NCBI GenBank assembly: GCA_947458455.1
Contig: CANGYJ010000003.1
Span: 403,119-467,118, forward strand
Source of the DNA: Verrucomicrobiaceae bacterium
Lineage (GTDB): Bacteria > Verrucomicrobiota > Verrucomicrobiia > Verrucomicrobiales > Verrucomicrobiaceae
Direction: 5' to 3'
DNA length: 64,000 nt
The translations under genes and the position numbers were made by a program. The notes under the pieces were generated by a model that had not been told where the DNA came from, did not search any database, and saw only the letters and a program-made list of their open reading frames with translations. This document shows positions 19,736-28,013 of this stretch, in pieces (positions within the stretch are counted from its first letter, which is position 1; every line of letters starts with the position of its first letter).

Positions 19736-21166
19736 ATGTCCATCCCCCATCTCCCCGCTCTCCGCAAAGGTCGTCCGTATGAGTCGCTCGATAAGGCTCA
19801 GGTCAAAGATCACAAATCCGGCGAAATTTGCGCCGAAATCAGCCAGGTGAATGCCGGCATCGTGCGCAAGGACCTCGCGAAGATCGGCGAGGCGCGTGCG
19901 TCTTTGAAGAAGTTCACCGTCGAACAACTCATCGACATCACCGCGAAGGCGGGCGAGCTTTTCCTCAATGGTACGCTGCCTCTCGGCGACAAAGGTCACA
20001 CGCAGTCGCCGCAGGAGTATGTGGCTACGCTTTCCCGCACCAGCGGCCTGCCGCATGTCATGGTGAAGCGAAACATGGCCAAGCTGCACTTCGCGCTGAC
20101 GAACATGAAAATGATCCTCAATGGCCTCACTCGCGGCCTTGACCTGAGCATCATTGATCGTGGCTTTGGCACGCAGTCCGGCTGCCCAGTGTCGTATTTC
20201 CCCACCACGAAATCTTTGGGCCTCGTCATGCCGTCGAATTCACCGGCGGTGAATTCGCTGTGGTTGCCAGCCATTGCGCTGAAGATCCCCGTGGTCATCA
20301 AACCGGGCCGCGAGGAGCCGTGGACGCCGTTTCGCCTTATTCAGGCCTTCATCGCCGCGGGCGCACCGCCTGAGGCCTTTGGCTTCTACCCGACCGACCA
20401 CGAAGGCAGCGGTGAAGTCGTCAAACTCAGTGGCCGAAACCTCGTTTTCGGCGATGTAGCCATGGCGAAGATGTATGAGGGTAATCCCTCCGTGCAGGTC
20501 CACGGCCCAGGCTGGAGCAAAATCATCATCGGCGAAGACAAGATCGAAAACTGGAAGGACTACCTCGATGTCATGGTCGCCTCCATCAGCGACAACGGCG
20601 GACGTTCCTGCATCAATGCCAGCGCCGTCATCGTGCCGAAATACGGCAAAGAAATCGCCACCGCACTCGCTGAGCGCCTTGGTCCCGTGATGCCGACGAC
20701 CTCCGACGACGAAAACGCCCGCCTCGCCGGCTTCGCCAACGTCAAAATGGCCGACTACATTGATGGAGCCATCGACAACGATCTCAAAACGCCCGGTGCA
20801 GAGGATGTGACCGCGCAGTTCCGCAATGGCCCGCGCAAAACCGAATTCCAAGGCGGCACCTTCCTGCGTCCGACGATCATCTGGTGCTCCGACAATAAGC
20901 ACCCGCTCGCCAATCGCGAGTTCCTTTGCCCCTACGCCAGCGTGCTGGAGATCCCGCAGAGCGAGGTGCTTGGCCGCATCGGCTACAGCCTCATCGTCAC
21001 CGCCATCACCCAGGACGAAGCCTTCATCAACGACCTGCTCGAATGCGGTGACATCGACCGCCTCAACATCGGCCCGATCAGCACCATGAAGATCAGTTGG
21101 GACCAGCCGCATGAGGGCAATATGTTCGAGTTCCTCTACAAGCGTCGCTCGATTGATTGCGCGTGA
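19736..21166 (+). CDS. Aldehyde dehydrogenase family (acyl reductase candidate)
   Basis: A 476-residue NAD(P)-dependent aldehyde dehydrogenase superfamily protein with the catalytic Cys at about residue 292 in NGGRSCINAS. The cofactor part includes GLVMPSNSPAVNSLWLPAI and PVVIKPGREEPWTP. The absence of a clear general-base Glu motif and the adjacent adenylating enzyme and alcohol dehydrogenase fit an acyl-thioester reductase (LuxC/EutE-like direction) rather than an aldehyde oxidiser. It is the second enzyme of the proposed carboxylate-reducing group, separated from the first by a two-gene module. Confidence 0.8.
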   Translation: MSIPHLPALRKGRPYESLDKAQVKDHKSGEICAEISQVNAGIVRKDLAKIGEARASLKKFTVEQLIDITAKAGELFLNGTLPLGDKGHTQSPQEYVATLSRTSGLPHVMVKRNMAKLHFALTNMKMILNGLTRGLDLSIIDRGFGTQSGCPVSYFPTTKSLGLVMPSNSPAVNSLWLPAIALKIPVVIKPGREEPWTPFRLIQAFIAAGAPPEAFGFYPTDHEGSGEVVKLSGRNLVFGDVAMAKMYEGNPSVQVHGPGWSKIIIGEDKIENWKDYLDVMVASISDNGGRSCINASAVIVPKYGKEIATALAERLGPVMPTTSDDENARLAGFANVKMADYIDGAIDNDLKTPGAEDVTAQFRNGPRKTEFQGGTFLRPTIIWCSDNKHPLANREFLCPYASVLEIPQSEVLGRIGYSLIVTAITQDEAFINDLLECGDIDRLNIGPISTMKISWDQPHEGNMFEFLYKRRSIDCA

Positions 21167-21176
21167 GCCATCGTCG

Positions 21177-21196
21177 CACGGGCTTTCCAGCCCGTG
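21177..21196. repeat. Short palindrome with TTCC loop
   Basis: The perfect 8-bp stem CACGGGCT pairs with AGCCCGTG around a TTCC loop, between the aldehyde dehydrogenase and the alcohol dehydrogenase. A relative with one stem change (CACGGACT) lies at 34433-34452. There is no T-tract, so termination is not indicated. Confidence 0.8.
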
Positions 21197-21256
21197 TTTG
21201 TCTCCGATTCGGGTTGGAAAACCTGATCTACGGTTGGAATTCTCGCTCTACACCCC

Positions 21257-22378
21257 ATGTACGCCCTCATCCCCTTCGATCACCAACCGCGCACGCGCCT
21301 TGTTTTTGGCAATGGCACGCTTTCACGCGTGGGAGAGTTGGTGCGTGAGTATGGCGGCTCGCGGGTGCTGGTGGTGAGTGATCCGGGGATCGTGAAGGCG
21401 GGCTACACGGAGCGGGCTTCGGGCTTTTTGACTGAAGCGGGCCTCGCGGTCGAGATTTTCGGCGAGGTTCGGGAAAATCCGAGCACGGAAGATGTGGATG
21501 CTTGTGTGAAGGTGGCGCGGGACTTTGGCGCGGATTTCATCATCGGCCTCGGTGGCGGCAGCAGCATGGATACGGCGAAGGGCTGCAACTTCATCCTCAC
21601 CAACGGCGGACGCATGCACGACTACTGGGGCACCGGCAAGGCCACGAAGCCTATGCTGCCAATCATCGCCATCCCGACGACGGCGGGCACCGGCAGCGAG
21701 TGTCAAAGCTACGCGCTCATCTCCGACGCCGAAACGCATGTCAAAATGGCCTGTGGCGATCCCAAGGCCGCTGCGAGGGCCGCCATTCTCGATCCTGAGC
21801 TCACCGTGTCGCAACCGCGCCGCGTGACCGTTTGCACCGGCATCGACGCCCTCTCGCACGCACTGGAAACGGCCGTCACGAAGAAACGCAATGCCCTGAG
21901 TATGCTTTACTCGCGGGAAGGCTTCCGTCTTTGCCATGCAGGCTTCCCGCGTGTGCTGCGTGACCCGAAAGATACCGAGGCACGCGGCATGATGCTCCTC
22001 GGCGCGGCCTACGCGGGCATTGCCATCGAAAACAGCATGCTCGGAGCCGCGCACTCCTGCGCGAACCCGCTCACCGCCCTCTTCCACCTCACCCATGGCG
22101 ACGCCGTGGGCGTGATGCTGCCGCACGTCATCCGTTTCAATGCTCAGCAGCCCGAAATCGCCGCCATCTACGAATCCTACTTCGACGGCGACCTCGCCGA
22201 CCGCGTGAGCGAGCTCCTTTGGGAAGCCCAAATGCCCCGCACCCTCACCGAGCACGGCGTCAAAGAAGAAAACCTCCGCGACCTCGCCGAAATGGCCGCC
22301 AAACAGTGGACCGCCCAGTTCAATCCACGCCTGCCGAGTGTGGAGGACTTTGTGGAGCTGTATCGCGCGGCTTTGTGA
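21257..22378 (+). CDS. Iron-containing alcohol dehydrogenase
   Basis: A 373-residue group III (iron-type) alcohol dehydrogenase that interconverts alcohols and aldehydes with NAD(P). Recognised by the nucleotide segment FIIGLGGGSSMDTAKGCNF, IPTTAGTGSEC, and the metal-ligand stretches GIDALSHALE, GAAHSCANPL and THGDAVGVMLPHVI. It lies 90 bases after the aldehyde dehydrogenase with a small hairpin between them. In this setting it probably converts the aldehyde product to the alcohol, or works in the reverse, oxidative direction. Confidence 0.9.
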   Translation: MYALIPFDHQPRTRLVFGNGTLSRVGELVREYGGSRVLVVSDPGIVKAGYTERASGFLTEAGLAVEIFGEVRENPSTEDVDACVKVARDFGADFIIGLGGGSSMDTAKGCNFILTNGGRMHDYWGTGKATKPMLPIIAIPTTAGTGSECQSYALISDAETHVKMACGDPKAAARAAILDPELTVSQPRRVTVCTGIDALSHALETAVTKKRNALSMLYSREGFRLCHAGFPRVLRDPKDTEARGMMLLGAAYAGIAIENSMLGAAHSCANPLTALFHLTHGDAVGVMLPHVIRFNAQQPEIAAIYESYFDGDLADRVSELLWEAQMPRTLTEHGVKEENLRDLAEMAAKQWTAQFNPRLPSVEDFVELYRAAL

Positions 22379-22432
22379 GCTTGATGCGGTTCTTTTGAGG
22401 GTCGTGACAGTGCCTGGCAAGGCCCAAGGAGA

Positions 22433-22449
22433 GGCACTTGCCAAGTGCC
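22433..22449. repeat. Short palindrome
   Basis: GGCACTTGCCAAGTGCC is a perfect 7-bp stem with a 3-base loop, between convergent genes. An identical copy lies at 34598-34614, so this word is reused in the window. Confidence 0.8.
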
Positions 22450-22524
22450 CCGCTTGGCCCGGCGGGCCGAGTTCTTTGGGGCCCACACGCTCAAGGATTA
22501 CGAAGGCACGGGGGGCCTTCCCAC

Positions 22525-24168
22525 CTACTTCCCAGCCACCTTCTCCCGTAGCTCCGCCACCAGCTCCCGGCTCACCTTCACATCCTTCTGCCACATCACA
22601 TTCGTCGGATCCGTGGCGGCTAGGCGTTCGTCGATCATCAGGCTCTGCTGCATCAGCTCCAGCGCCTCCGCCCAGCGTTCCTGCGGTTCATAGATCTCGG
22701 CGGCGATGAACCAGCAACAGTAGGAGAGGTCGCGCTGCCACTGGGCATTGGCGGGCTCGCTGGCGGCTAGGCGTTCGCGGATGGTCTTGCTCTCGGTGAA
22801 GTGGCGCATGGCTCCGGCCAGATCGCCCTGCGCCACCGCGAGGCCGCCAAGTTTGATGAGCGAGACGGATAGGTCGCGCTGCCACTGGGCATTGGTAGGG
22901 TCGCTGGCGGCTAGACGTTCGGCGATGGCATAGTCTTCGGTGAAGTAGCGCAAGGCCCCGGCCAGATCGCCCTGCGACACCGCGAGGTCGCCGAGCTTAT
23001 CCAGCGAAACAGAGCAGTCGCGCTGCCACTGGGTATTGGCGGGGTTGCTGGCGGCTAGGCGTTCGCGGATGGTCTTGCTCTCGGTGAAGTGGTGCATGGC
23101 TCCGGCCAGATCGCCCTGCGCCACCGCTATGTTGCCGAGTTTGATTAGCGATACGGAGAGGCCGCGCTGCCACGGGGCGTTGGCTGGGTCGCTGGTGGCG
23201 AGGCGTTCGCTTATGATCTTGCTCTCGGTGAAGTGGTGCAAGGCTCCGGTCAGATCTCCCTGCGCCACAGCGAGGTCGCCGAGGTTGTTCAGCGAGACGG
23301 AGAGGGCGCGCTGCCACTGAGCATTGGTGGGGTCGCTGGCGGCTAGGCGTTCGCGGATGGTCTTGCTCTCGGTGAAACTGCGCAAGGCCCCGGCCAGATC
23401 GCCTTGCGCCACCGCGAGATTGCCACAACTTTCAAGCCATCGCGAGCGCTGGCGTTCGTCGCGGAAGGGGATGTGTGCGGCATTGGCTTCCTGCACGAAG
23501 GCGTGGCCTTCGGAGACCATGCCGTTGTCCACGGCAGCTTGCAGCAGCGGAAGGGCGATGCGGGTGGTGTGGTCTGTGGTAATTGGATTGCCTGAGGCGA
23601 GGGCCTGCCGCCAGAGCGGATGCAGGCTGTCCCAGGTGGAGCGCCCGCCGCTGCCGGAGGAATGGCTGCCGCTTTCGCTCTGAATCAAAGCGAGGCGGTC
23701 ATCGCTGATGGGTGTGAGGGCATCGAACTCGAACTTGGGGGCGCACCAGGAGATGAGGTCACGGGCGTGGTGATAGGCGGCTGCGGTGTGGGCATCGTCG
23801 AGGCAGATGAGGACGATGGCGTTCAGGTTGCCAAGAGCCTCACGCTGGCCATTGACGACTTTCCAAAAGGTGGCGAGTGCCGGTGACTTGGGATCGGCTC
23901 CAGGCTCGGGCCGGAGGGCGATGACGGGGATGTCGTCTGCTGCGAGTTGGCTGGTGCTGTCGACGAGCTGAATGGCGGCAGCTTCCACGCGTTCTTCGCC
24001 TGCCTGATAGCGCAACTCATGAAGAAGACGCGGGGCGATGAGCTGGCGCATGGTGCGCAAGATGTCATCCAGCACCAGGGCCGAGCGATAGCGCAGGGAG
24101 ATGAGGGTTGGCTGCGCGAGATTGAGCGCGGCGTGCAGCTCGGTTAGATCAGGCGCTGGGTTTGACAT
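22525..24168 (-). CDS. Degenerate STAND-like domain plus TPR repeats, partner of upstream ATPase
   Basis: A 547-residue protein. The first 150-170 residues contain NGQREALGNLNAIVLICLDD and, later, ARDLISWCAPKFEF. This pattern resembles, from memory, inactive STAND-like domains that precede TPRs in bacterial conflict proteins. From about residue 230 onward there are near-identical 48-residue repeats of the type FTESKTIRERLAAS ... WQRDLSVSLIKLG ... AVAQGDLAGAM. The start codon overlaps the end of the ATPase gene by 20 bases, so the two are translationally coupled. Such repeats usually sense a protein ligand. A signalling or defence role is inferred; no enzyme domain is visible. Confidence 0.75.
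   Translation of the reverse strand: MSNPAPDLTELHAALNLAQPTLISLRYRSALVLDDILRTMRQLIAPRLLHELRYQAGEERVEAAAIQLVDSTSQLAADDIPVIALRPEPGADPKSPALATFWKVVNGQREALGNLNAIVLICLDDAHTAAAYHHARDLISWCAPKFEFDALTPISDDRLALIQSESGSHSSGSGGRSTWDSLHPLWRQALASGNPITTDHTTRIALPLLQAAVDNGMVSEGHAFVQEANAAHIPFRDERQRSRWLESCGNLAVAQGDLAGALRSFTESKTIRERLAASDPTNAQWQRALSVSLNNLGDLAVAQGDLTGALHHFTESKIISERLATSDPANAPWQRGLSVSLIKLGNIAVAQGDLAGAMHHFTESKTIRERLAASNPANTQWQRDCSVSLDKLGDLAVSQGDLAGALRYFTEDYAIAERLAASDPTNAQWQRDLSVSLIKLGGLAVAQGDLAGAMRHFTESKTIRERLAASEPANAQWQRDLSYCCWFIAAEIYEPQERWAEALELMQQSLMIDERLAATDPTNVMWQKDVKVSRELVAELREKVAGK
22616..23480. repeat. 144-bp tandem repeats inside the TPR gene
   Basis: On the plus strand the phrase CTGGCGGCTAGGCGTTCG, or a close variant, starts at 22760, 22904, 23048, 23192 and 23336, exactly 144 bases apart, with a more diverged copy near 22616. 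Each unit encodes 48 residues. The near-identity at DNA level, including synonymous positions, implies recent duplication or gene conversion, and copy number could change by recombination. Confidence 0.9.
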
Positions 24169-25519
24169 GGATGCGCAGCTTGTCGAGATACTTCAGGGCG
24201 AGTGGATGGACGCCGAGCCAGCGCTCGCTATTGTATTCCAGCAGGGCACCGCTTTTGAGTAGAATCTGGATGTCGGGATTGGCCCGCACGGGGACGTGGA
24301 GGTTTCGCTTCTGCTCGGCAGCAATGCTGGCTAGCTGTTCAAGAAGCGGCTGCGGCTCCTTCTCCTGCTCATGCGGGTAGCAGATGCGCAGGCCGATGTC
24401 TGAAACCATGCGGCCCAAGGCGCTCTCGATGGCGGAGCGTTCAATGACCTTGCTGGCACGCACCGCGGTGAAGGTGGAGGCTTGTGTGAGGGCGGTAAAG
24501 ATGTCACGCAGGACGCCGCCGCTGCCCTCGATCAGGGTTTCGAGAGCATCATCTGGGAGAATCGAGGCTGCGACGCGATGACGAACAATCTCGCGTAGAA
24601 CGGTGCGGCCCTCCTCGCATGAGTCGCCGTTGCGCTCGTTGACCTTGATCATGGGCACGGAGAGGCGCTGGGGGAAACTGGCCTCAATGACAGTCGCCTC
24701 GGCTGAATAGTAGGTGAAGACGGGGATGGTGTAGATAGCCCGCAAATTGACGGAACTGAGGAGGGGGCCGTCTTTGACGAAGATGCTGTGAGCGTCGTCG
24801 AGGCCGAGCTTATCGAGGTTTTCGATAACTAGGAGGACGCGGCCTCGGTCGGTGGCTATCTCCTGCCAAGCCAGCTCAACCGCGAGGCCAAGGGCGTTCA
24901 CATAGTCGCGGAGCTGGCCTTTGTTCTGGCGGACCTGATGGATGGTGCTCTCCTCGGAGCGGGAGCCAAATTTCAGATCGGACACGAGCTTGGCTTTGAG
25001 GCCGAATAGCTTTCCGAAGAAGGTCTGACTGGCGTCTGCACCGGCTTCGATGTCGAGGCCTGCAGCATGTGATTCGGTGGATGTCTTCGTGGTCTTGTCA
25101 AAGAAGGCAACGATGGGCTTCAGCGTGTCTTCATTGAGCTTTAGGTCATTGTCCTTAGCCACCTCAACGATCCTCATGCACGCGGCGAGGAGGACATCAG
25201 CGGCCTCATTCCCGCTCACGGGCAGGGCATCAACAACGTTCAGGGAGACTACGAGCCACTGAGGGCCGAGTTCGGAGATGACCTTGTTGATCTCGGTGCT
25301 CTTGCCGCAGCCCTGATGACCATGGACCAGGACACGCTGAACTTCGTCACCATCCAGAATCTCTCGGAGATCTTCGCGGAAGTGCTTGAGGTGGTCGCGG
25401 GCCTCATTGGTTTCCACCCAGAAGTCGCGCAGCATGTCACCTTCGAGTGGCTGCAAGGTGCAGTTCTTGCGCACTTGGTCGAGCGTGGTGGCGGGCTGGA
25501 ACGTTGGCATGGCAGGCAA
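24149..25519 (-). CDS. P-loop ATPase (AAA/Orc-like), first gene of a two-gene system
   Basis: A 456-residue ATPase. Walker A is GHQGCGKST at residues 67-75. The Walker B-like strand is RVLLVIENLDKLG around 228-239, where the usual acidic pair is E-N-L-D. A sensor-like strand with AIYTIPVFTYYS follows, and the last 60 residues (DIQILLKSGALLEYNSERWL) look like a winged helix. This is the architecture of Orc1/Cdc6-like and STAND-related switches. The first 60 residues hold PLEGDMLRDFWVETNEARDH, a helical lead-in. It is co-transcribed with the TPR protein, and the pair resembles ATPase plus TPR conflict operons. Not matched to a named system. Confidence 0.75.
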   Translation of the reverse strand: MPAMPTFQPATTLDQVRKNCTLQPLEGDMLRDFWVETNEARDHLKHFREDLREILDGDEVQRVLVHGHQGCGKSTEINKVISELGPQWLVVSLNVVDALPVSGNEAADVLLAACMRIVEVAKDNDLKLNEDTLKPIVAFFDKTTKTSTESHAAGLDIEAGADASQTFFGKLFGLKAKLVSDLKFGSRSEESTIHQVRQNKGQLRDYVNALGLAVELAWQEIATDRGRVLLVIENLDKLGLDDAHSIFVKDGPLLSSVNLRAIYTIPVFTYYSAEATVIEASFPQRLSVPMIKVNERNGDSCEEGRTVLREIVRHRVAASILPDDALETLIEGSGGVLRDIFTALTQASTFTAVRASKVIERSAIESALGRMVSDIGLRICYPHEQEKEPQPLLEQLASIAAEQKRNLHVPVRANPDIQILLKSGALLEYNSERWLGVHPLALKYLDKLRIHVKPSA

Positions 25520-25595
25520 CTACAATTCTTGGTGGAGGAAGGCAAATTGATAGTTGACGACGCTCCTTGGAGCCTTGGTCCGCCATCGACCCGCC

Positions 25596-26612
25596 TTACT
25601 TCGCCGATTTCACCGCATCCCAGACTTTGGAGTATTTGGCGAGGTCGGGGCCGAGGTCTTGGATGACTTCGCATTTGGCGGCGAGATCGGCGGGGATGGT
25701 GATGGCGGGATTGGCGAGGAAGTTGGGGCTGAGGCGAGCTTTGGCGGGGGTGTTGGGGCAGTAGTAGCCCATCCACTCCATGTTCTCGGCGGCGATGGCG
25801 GGCTCGAGGAGGAAATTGATGAGGGCGTGAGCCAAGGCGGGCTGTTTAGCGGTCTTGGGGATGACCATTTCATCGCAGCCGATGGTGACGCCTTCACGCG
25901 GGATGAGGATTTCGACCTTGGGGTTCTCCATCTGCACCTGGAAGAGGTCGCCACTGTAGCCGTGGACGAGATGAAACTCAGCGGAGTCGATCCCGGCTTT
26001 GTAGCCTTCGTTGTCAAAGCGGGCGAGCTGCTTCTTCCAGCGGATGAGCACCTCCTGGGCGGCGGCCAAGTGGGCGTCGTCGCGTGTGTTGATGCTGTGG
26101 CCGAGAGATTTGAGAGCGGCGCCGATGCTCTCACGCATGTCATCGAGGAGGGTGACCCGTCCGGCGAGGCTGGCTCGATCAAACAGGGCGTAGCTGGGCT
26201 CGGCGTCTTTGATCTTATCCTTCCGAATGGCGAGGGCGGCGTAGGCGAAGGTGTAGGGCACGCTGTGCTCCATCTTGGTATCGATCACCTTGGCGAGTAC
26301 GGCGGGGTCGATGTTCGGCAGGTTGGGGAGCTTGGCGTGATCGAGGTTTTGCAGCAGACCTTCGGCGTGCATGACCTGGATCATGTAGGCGGTGGGAAAA
26401 ACGAGGTCGTAGCCGGTGGCTCCGGCTTTCAGCTTCGCGTACATGCTCTCGTTCGAATCGAAGGTATCGATCACGACCTCGCAGCCATGCTGCTTTTCAA
26501 ACTTTTCGACGATCTCAGGGCTGATGTAATCGGCCCAGGTGTAGAGATGTAGGGTGTCCGCCGATGCCCTGGAGGCGATCAGTAGCCAAAGGCAGCTCGT
26601 GAGCCATTTCAT
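25596..26612 (-). CDS. potD: Spermidine/putrescine-binding periplasmic protein (PotD-like)
   Basis: A 338-residue solute-binding protein with signal peptide (WLTSCLWLLIASRASA). The mature start LHLYTWADYISPEIVEKFEK and YDLVFPTAYMIQVM match the PotD/PotF group, which delivers polyamines to an ABC importer. No potA, potB or potC is present nearby. The gene instead overlaps the end of a small membrane protein gene by 4 bases (ATGA), so either the importer is elsewhere or the protein has another partner. Confidence 0.85.
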   Translation of the reverse strand: MKWLTSCLWLLIASRASADTLHLYTWADYISPEIVEKFEKQHGCEVVIDTFDSNESMYAKLKAGATGYDLVFPTAYMIQVMHAEGLLQNLDHAKLPNLPNIDPAVLAKVIDTKMEHSVPYTFAYAALAIRKDKIKDAEPSYALFDRASLAGRVTLLDDMRESIGAALKSLGHSINTRDDAHLAAAQEVLIRWKKQLARFDNEGYKAGIDSAEFHLVHGYSGDLFQVQMENPKVEILIPREGVTIGCDEMVIPKTAKQPALAHALINFLLEPAIAAENMEWMGYYCPNTPAKARLSPNFLANPAITIPADLAAKCEVIQDLGPDLAKYSKVWDAVKSAK

Positions 26613-27214
26613 GCGGCGTAGGCGCGGAGCAGGGGAATGGTGTGCTGGCGGCGGAAGGAGGCTTCCGTGTTGTAGGCGGCCAGCAGCAGGCAGGAGAAGG
26701 CGAGATCGCTCAGGAGCGAATTGCGCAGGAACCAAATCGTGGGTGGCAGGCCGGGAAGTCCGGTGGTCATGGCCTGTGTCCAGCCGGCGAGCGTCTTGGC
26801 GTAACCTGGATCCACGAACCAGGACATGGTGTTCGTGAGAAGATAAAAGCCGATGGAGGAGGTGATGACGGCGACGAGGCTGCCCAGAAGGCCCAATTTG
26901 CCGCGTGAACGGCTGGCGATCCATGCGGCGAGGGAAAAGGCACCATACACGCCGAGTGCTTCCCAATGCATGACGCCATTCAAACCGGTGGCGGCGAGGT
27001 CGATGAGGGCCAGCAGGAGCGGCAGCACGAAGAAAGGAACGCGGTGGGAGATGACGAGCGTGCCGGTGAAGGCGAGAGCCATCCACGGGGCGAAGTTTTC
27101 CAAGGCGGGCACATGCACGAGCTGGGAGAGCTTGAGGTAGCGGAAGATCGCAGCGGCGGCGATCAGAAGGAGGGGGAGGACGATCAAGAGGCGGTTCTTG
27201 GACATGGGCGGCAT
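26609..27214 (-). CDS. Small multi-pass membrane protein (DUF6580-like)
   Basis: A 201-residue protein with about five or six hydrophobic helices; the segment ENFAPWMALAFTG followed by FFVLPLLLALIDLAATG resembles the DUF6580 family. Function is unknown; similar small membrane proteins are sometimes substrate-capture components. The ATGA overlap with the PotD-like gene suggests coupled translation and a shared role. A second ATG three codons in (27205) is an equally possible start. Confidence 0.6.
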   Translation of the reverse strand: MPPMSKNRLLIVLPLLLIAAAAIFRYLKLSQLVHVPALENFAPWMALAFTGTLVISHRVPFFVLPLLLALIDLAATGLNGVMHWEALGVYGAFSLAAWIASRSRGKLGLLGSLVAVITSSIGFYLLTNTMSWFVDPGYAKTLAGWTQAMTTGLPGLPPTIWFLRNSLLSDLAFSCLLLAAYNTEASFRRQHTIPLLRAYAA

Positions 27215-27255
27215 GTTAGGTTTAAAGTTTCAGCTTCCAAGCTTCAAGTTGGGGT

Positions 27256-27687
27256 TTATCGAGCCACGGCCTTGCCGGCGGCCACCCAGGCATTGAAGCC
27301 TCCTTGAAGGACCTGCACATCGGTGAAGCCCATTCGGGTCATTTCGACGGCGAGCAGCTTGGCCCGGCCGCCGAGGGCGCAATAGACGAGGCGGGGTTTG
27401 GACTTGTCGGCGGTGTTTTGGAGGCGGTCGAAGGTTGGCTGGCCGTGGAGGTAGTCGAAGAATTCGGCGCGGAGGATATGGCCATGCTCTTTGCGTTCTG
27501 CCTCGGTGCGGGCATCGATCAACTGGGCCTCGGCGTGCTCGGCGAGGAAGCGCTCGGCTTCATCGGGGGCGAGTTCTTTGACGCTGGCGGGTAAGACAAC
27601 TGCGGGAGGCTCGAATGTAGGCACGGTTTTCGGCGCGGGTTCACACCCGAGGACGAAAAAGGGGAGAATGAGCGGCAAAAGGCGCAT
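27256..27687 (-). CDS. Rhodanese-domain lipoprotein
   Basis: A 143-residue protein with a lipoprotein signal (LILPFFVLGCEPAP) and one rhodanese domain: LIDARTEAERKEHGHI at the start and the active-site loop VYCALGGRAK with its Cys near residue 105. Rhodaneses carry sulfur on this Cys as a persulfide. A lipid-anchored, periplasm-facing copy may act in sulfur transfer or as a protein-binding domain. It could be co-transcribed with the two leftward genes that follow. Confidence 0.8.
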   Translation of the reverse strand: MRLLPLILPFFVLGCEPAPKTVPTFEPPAVVLPASVKELAPDEAERFLAEHAEAQLIDARTEAERKEHGHILRAEFFDYLHGQPTFDRLQNTADKSKPRLVYCALGGRAKLLAVEMTRMGFTDVQVLQGGFNAWVAAGKAVAR

Positions 27688-27795
27688 GCGAGGCGGGAGA
27701 CGGGGAAATGTCGATTGCTGATTTTTGAAGGGAAGAGAGGAAGAGCGGGCGCTTGGAGAGGTTTGGGCACTTCAATCATCAGACCTCTTGCAAAC

Positions 27796-27871
27796 CCTCT
27801 GTGTTACTCTGTGCCCTCGGTGGTGGAAATGCATTTTTCGACCACAGAGGCCACGGAGAAGCACAGAGACG
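27796..27871. repeat. Inverted pair of ACCACAGAG word repeats
   Basis: The arms CCTCTGTGTTACTCTGTG (27796 on) and ACCACAGAGGCCACGGAG (27841 on), the second continuing to AGCACAGAGAC, are imperfect inverted repeats around an A/T-rich centre (GCATTTTTCG). They form a possible hairpin in the 326-base gap before the MacB-like gene. The word GATTGCTGATTTTTGAAG lies just upstream at 27713. Otherwise this gap holds nothing I can name. Confidence 0.7.
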
Positions 27872-28013
27872 GGGAGGTATTGCAAGAGGCTCATTAGGAA
27901 TCGTCGTTTCGCAATCTGCGGCTGGATTGGGGCGATTCGGAACGATCTTGGCGGTGGAGGCATTCAAGGGCAAGTTTTGCGAAGGGAGAGGCGTTGTTTC
28001 AGCCCCCCGAGAC

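Noticed and set aside
22616..23480. CRISPR array
   Set aside because: The regular 144-base repeats are coding TPR units without spacers; no cas genes are present.
25596..27086. Longer start for the PotD-like gene
   Set aside because: The frame extends to 27086, but the extra codons overlap the membrane protein gene and have no homology; the signal peptide starts at 26612.
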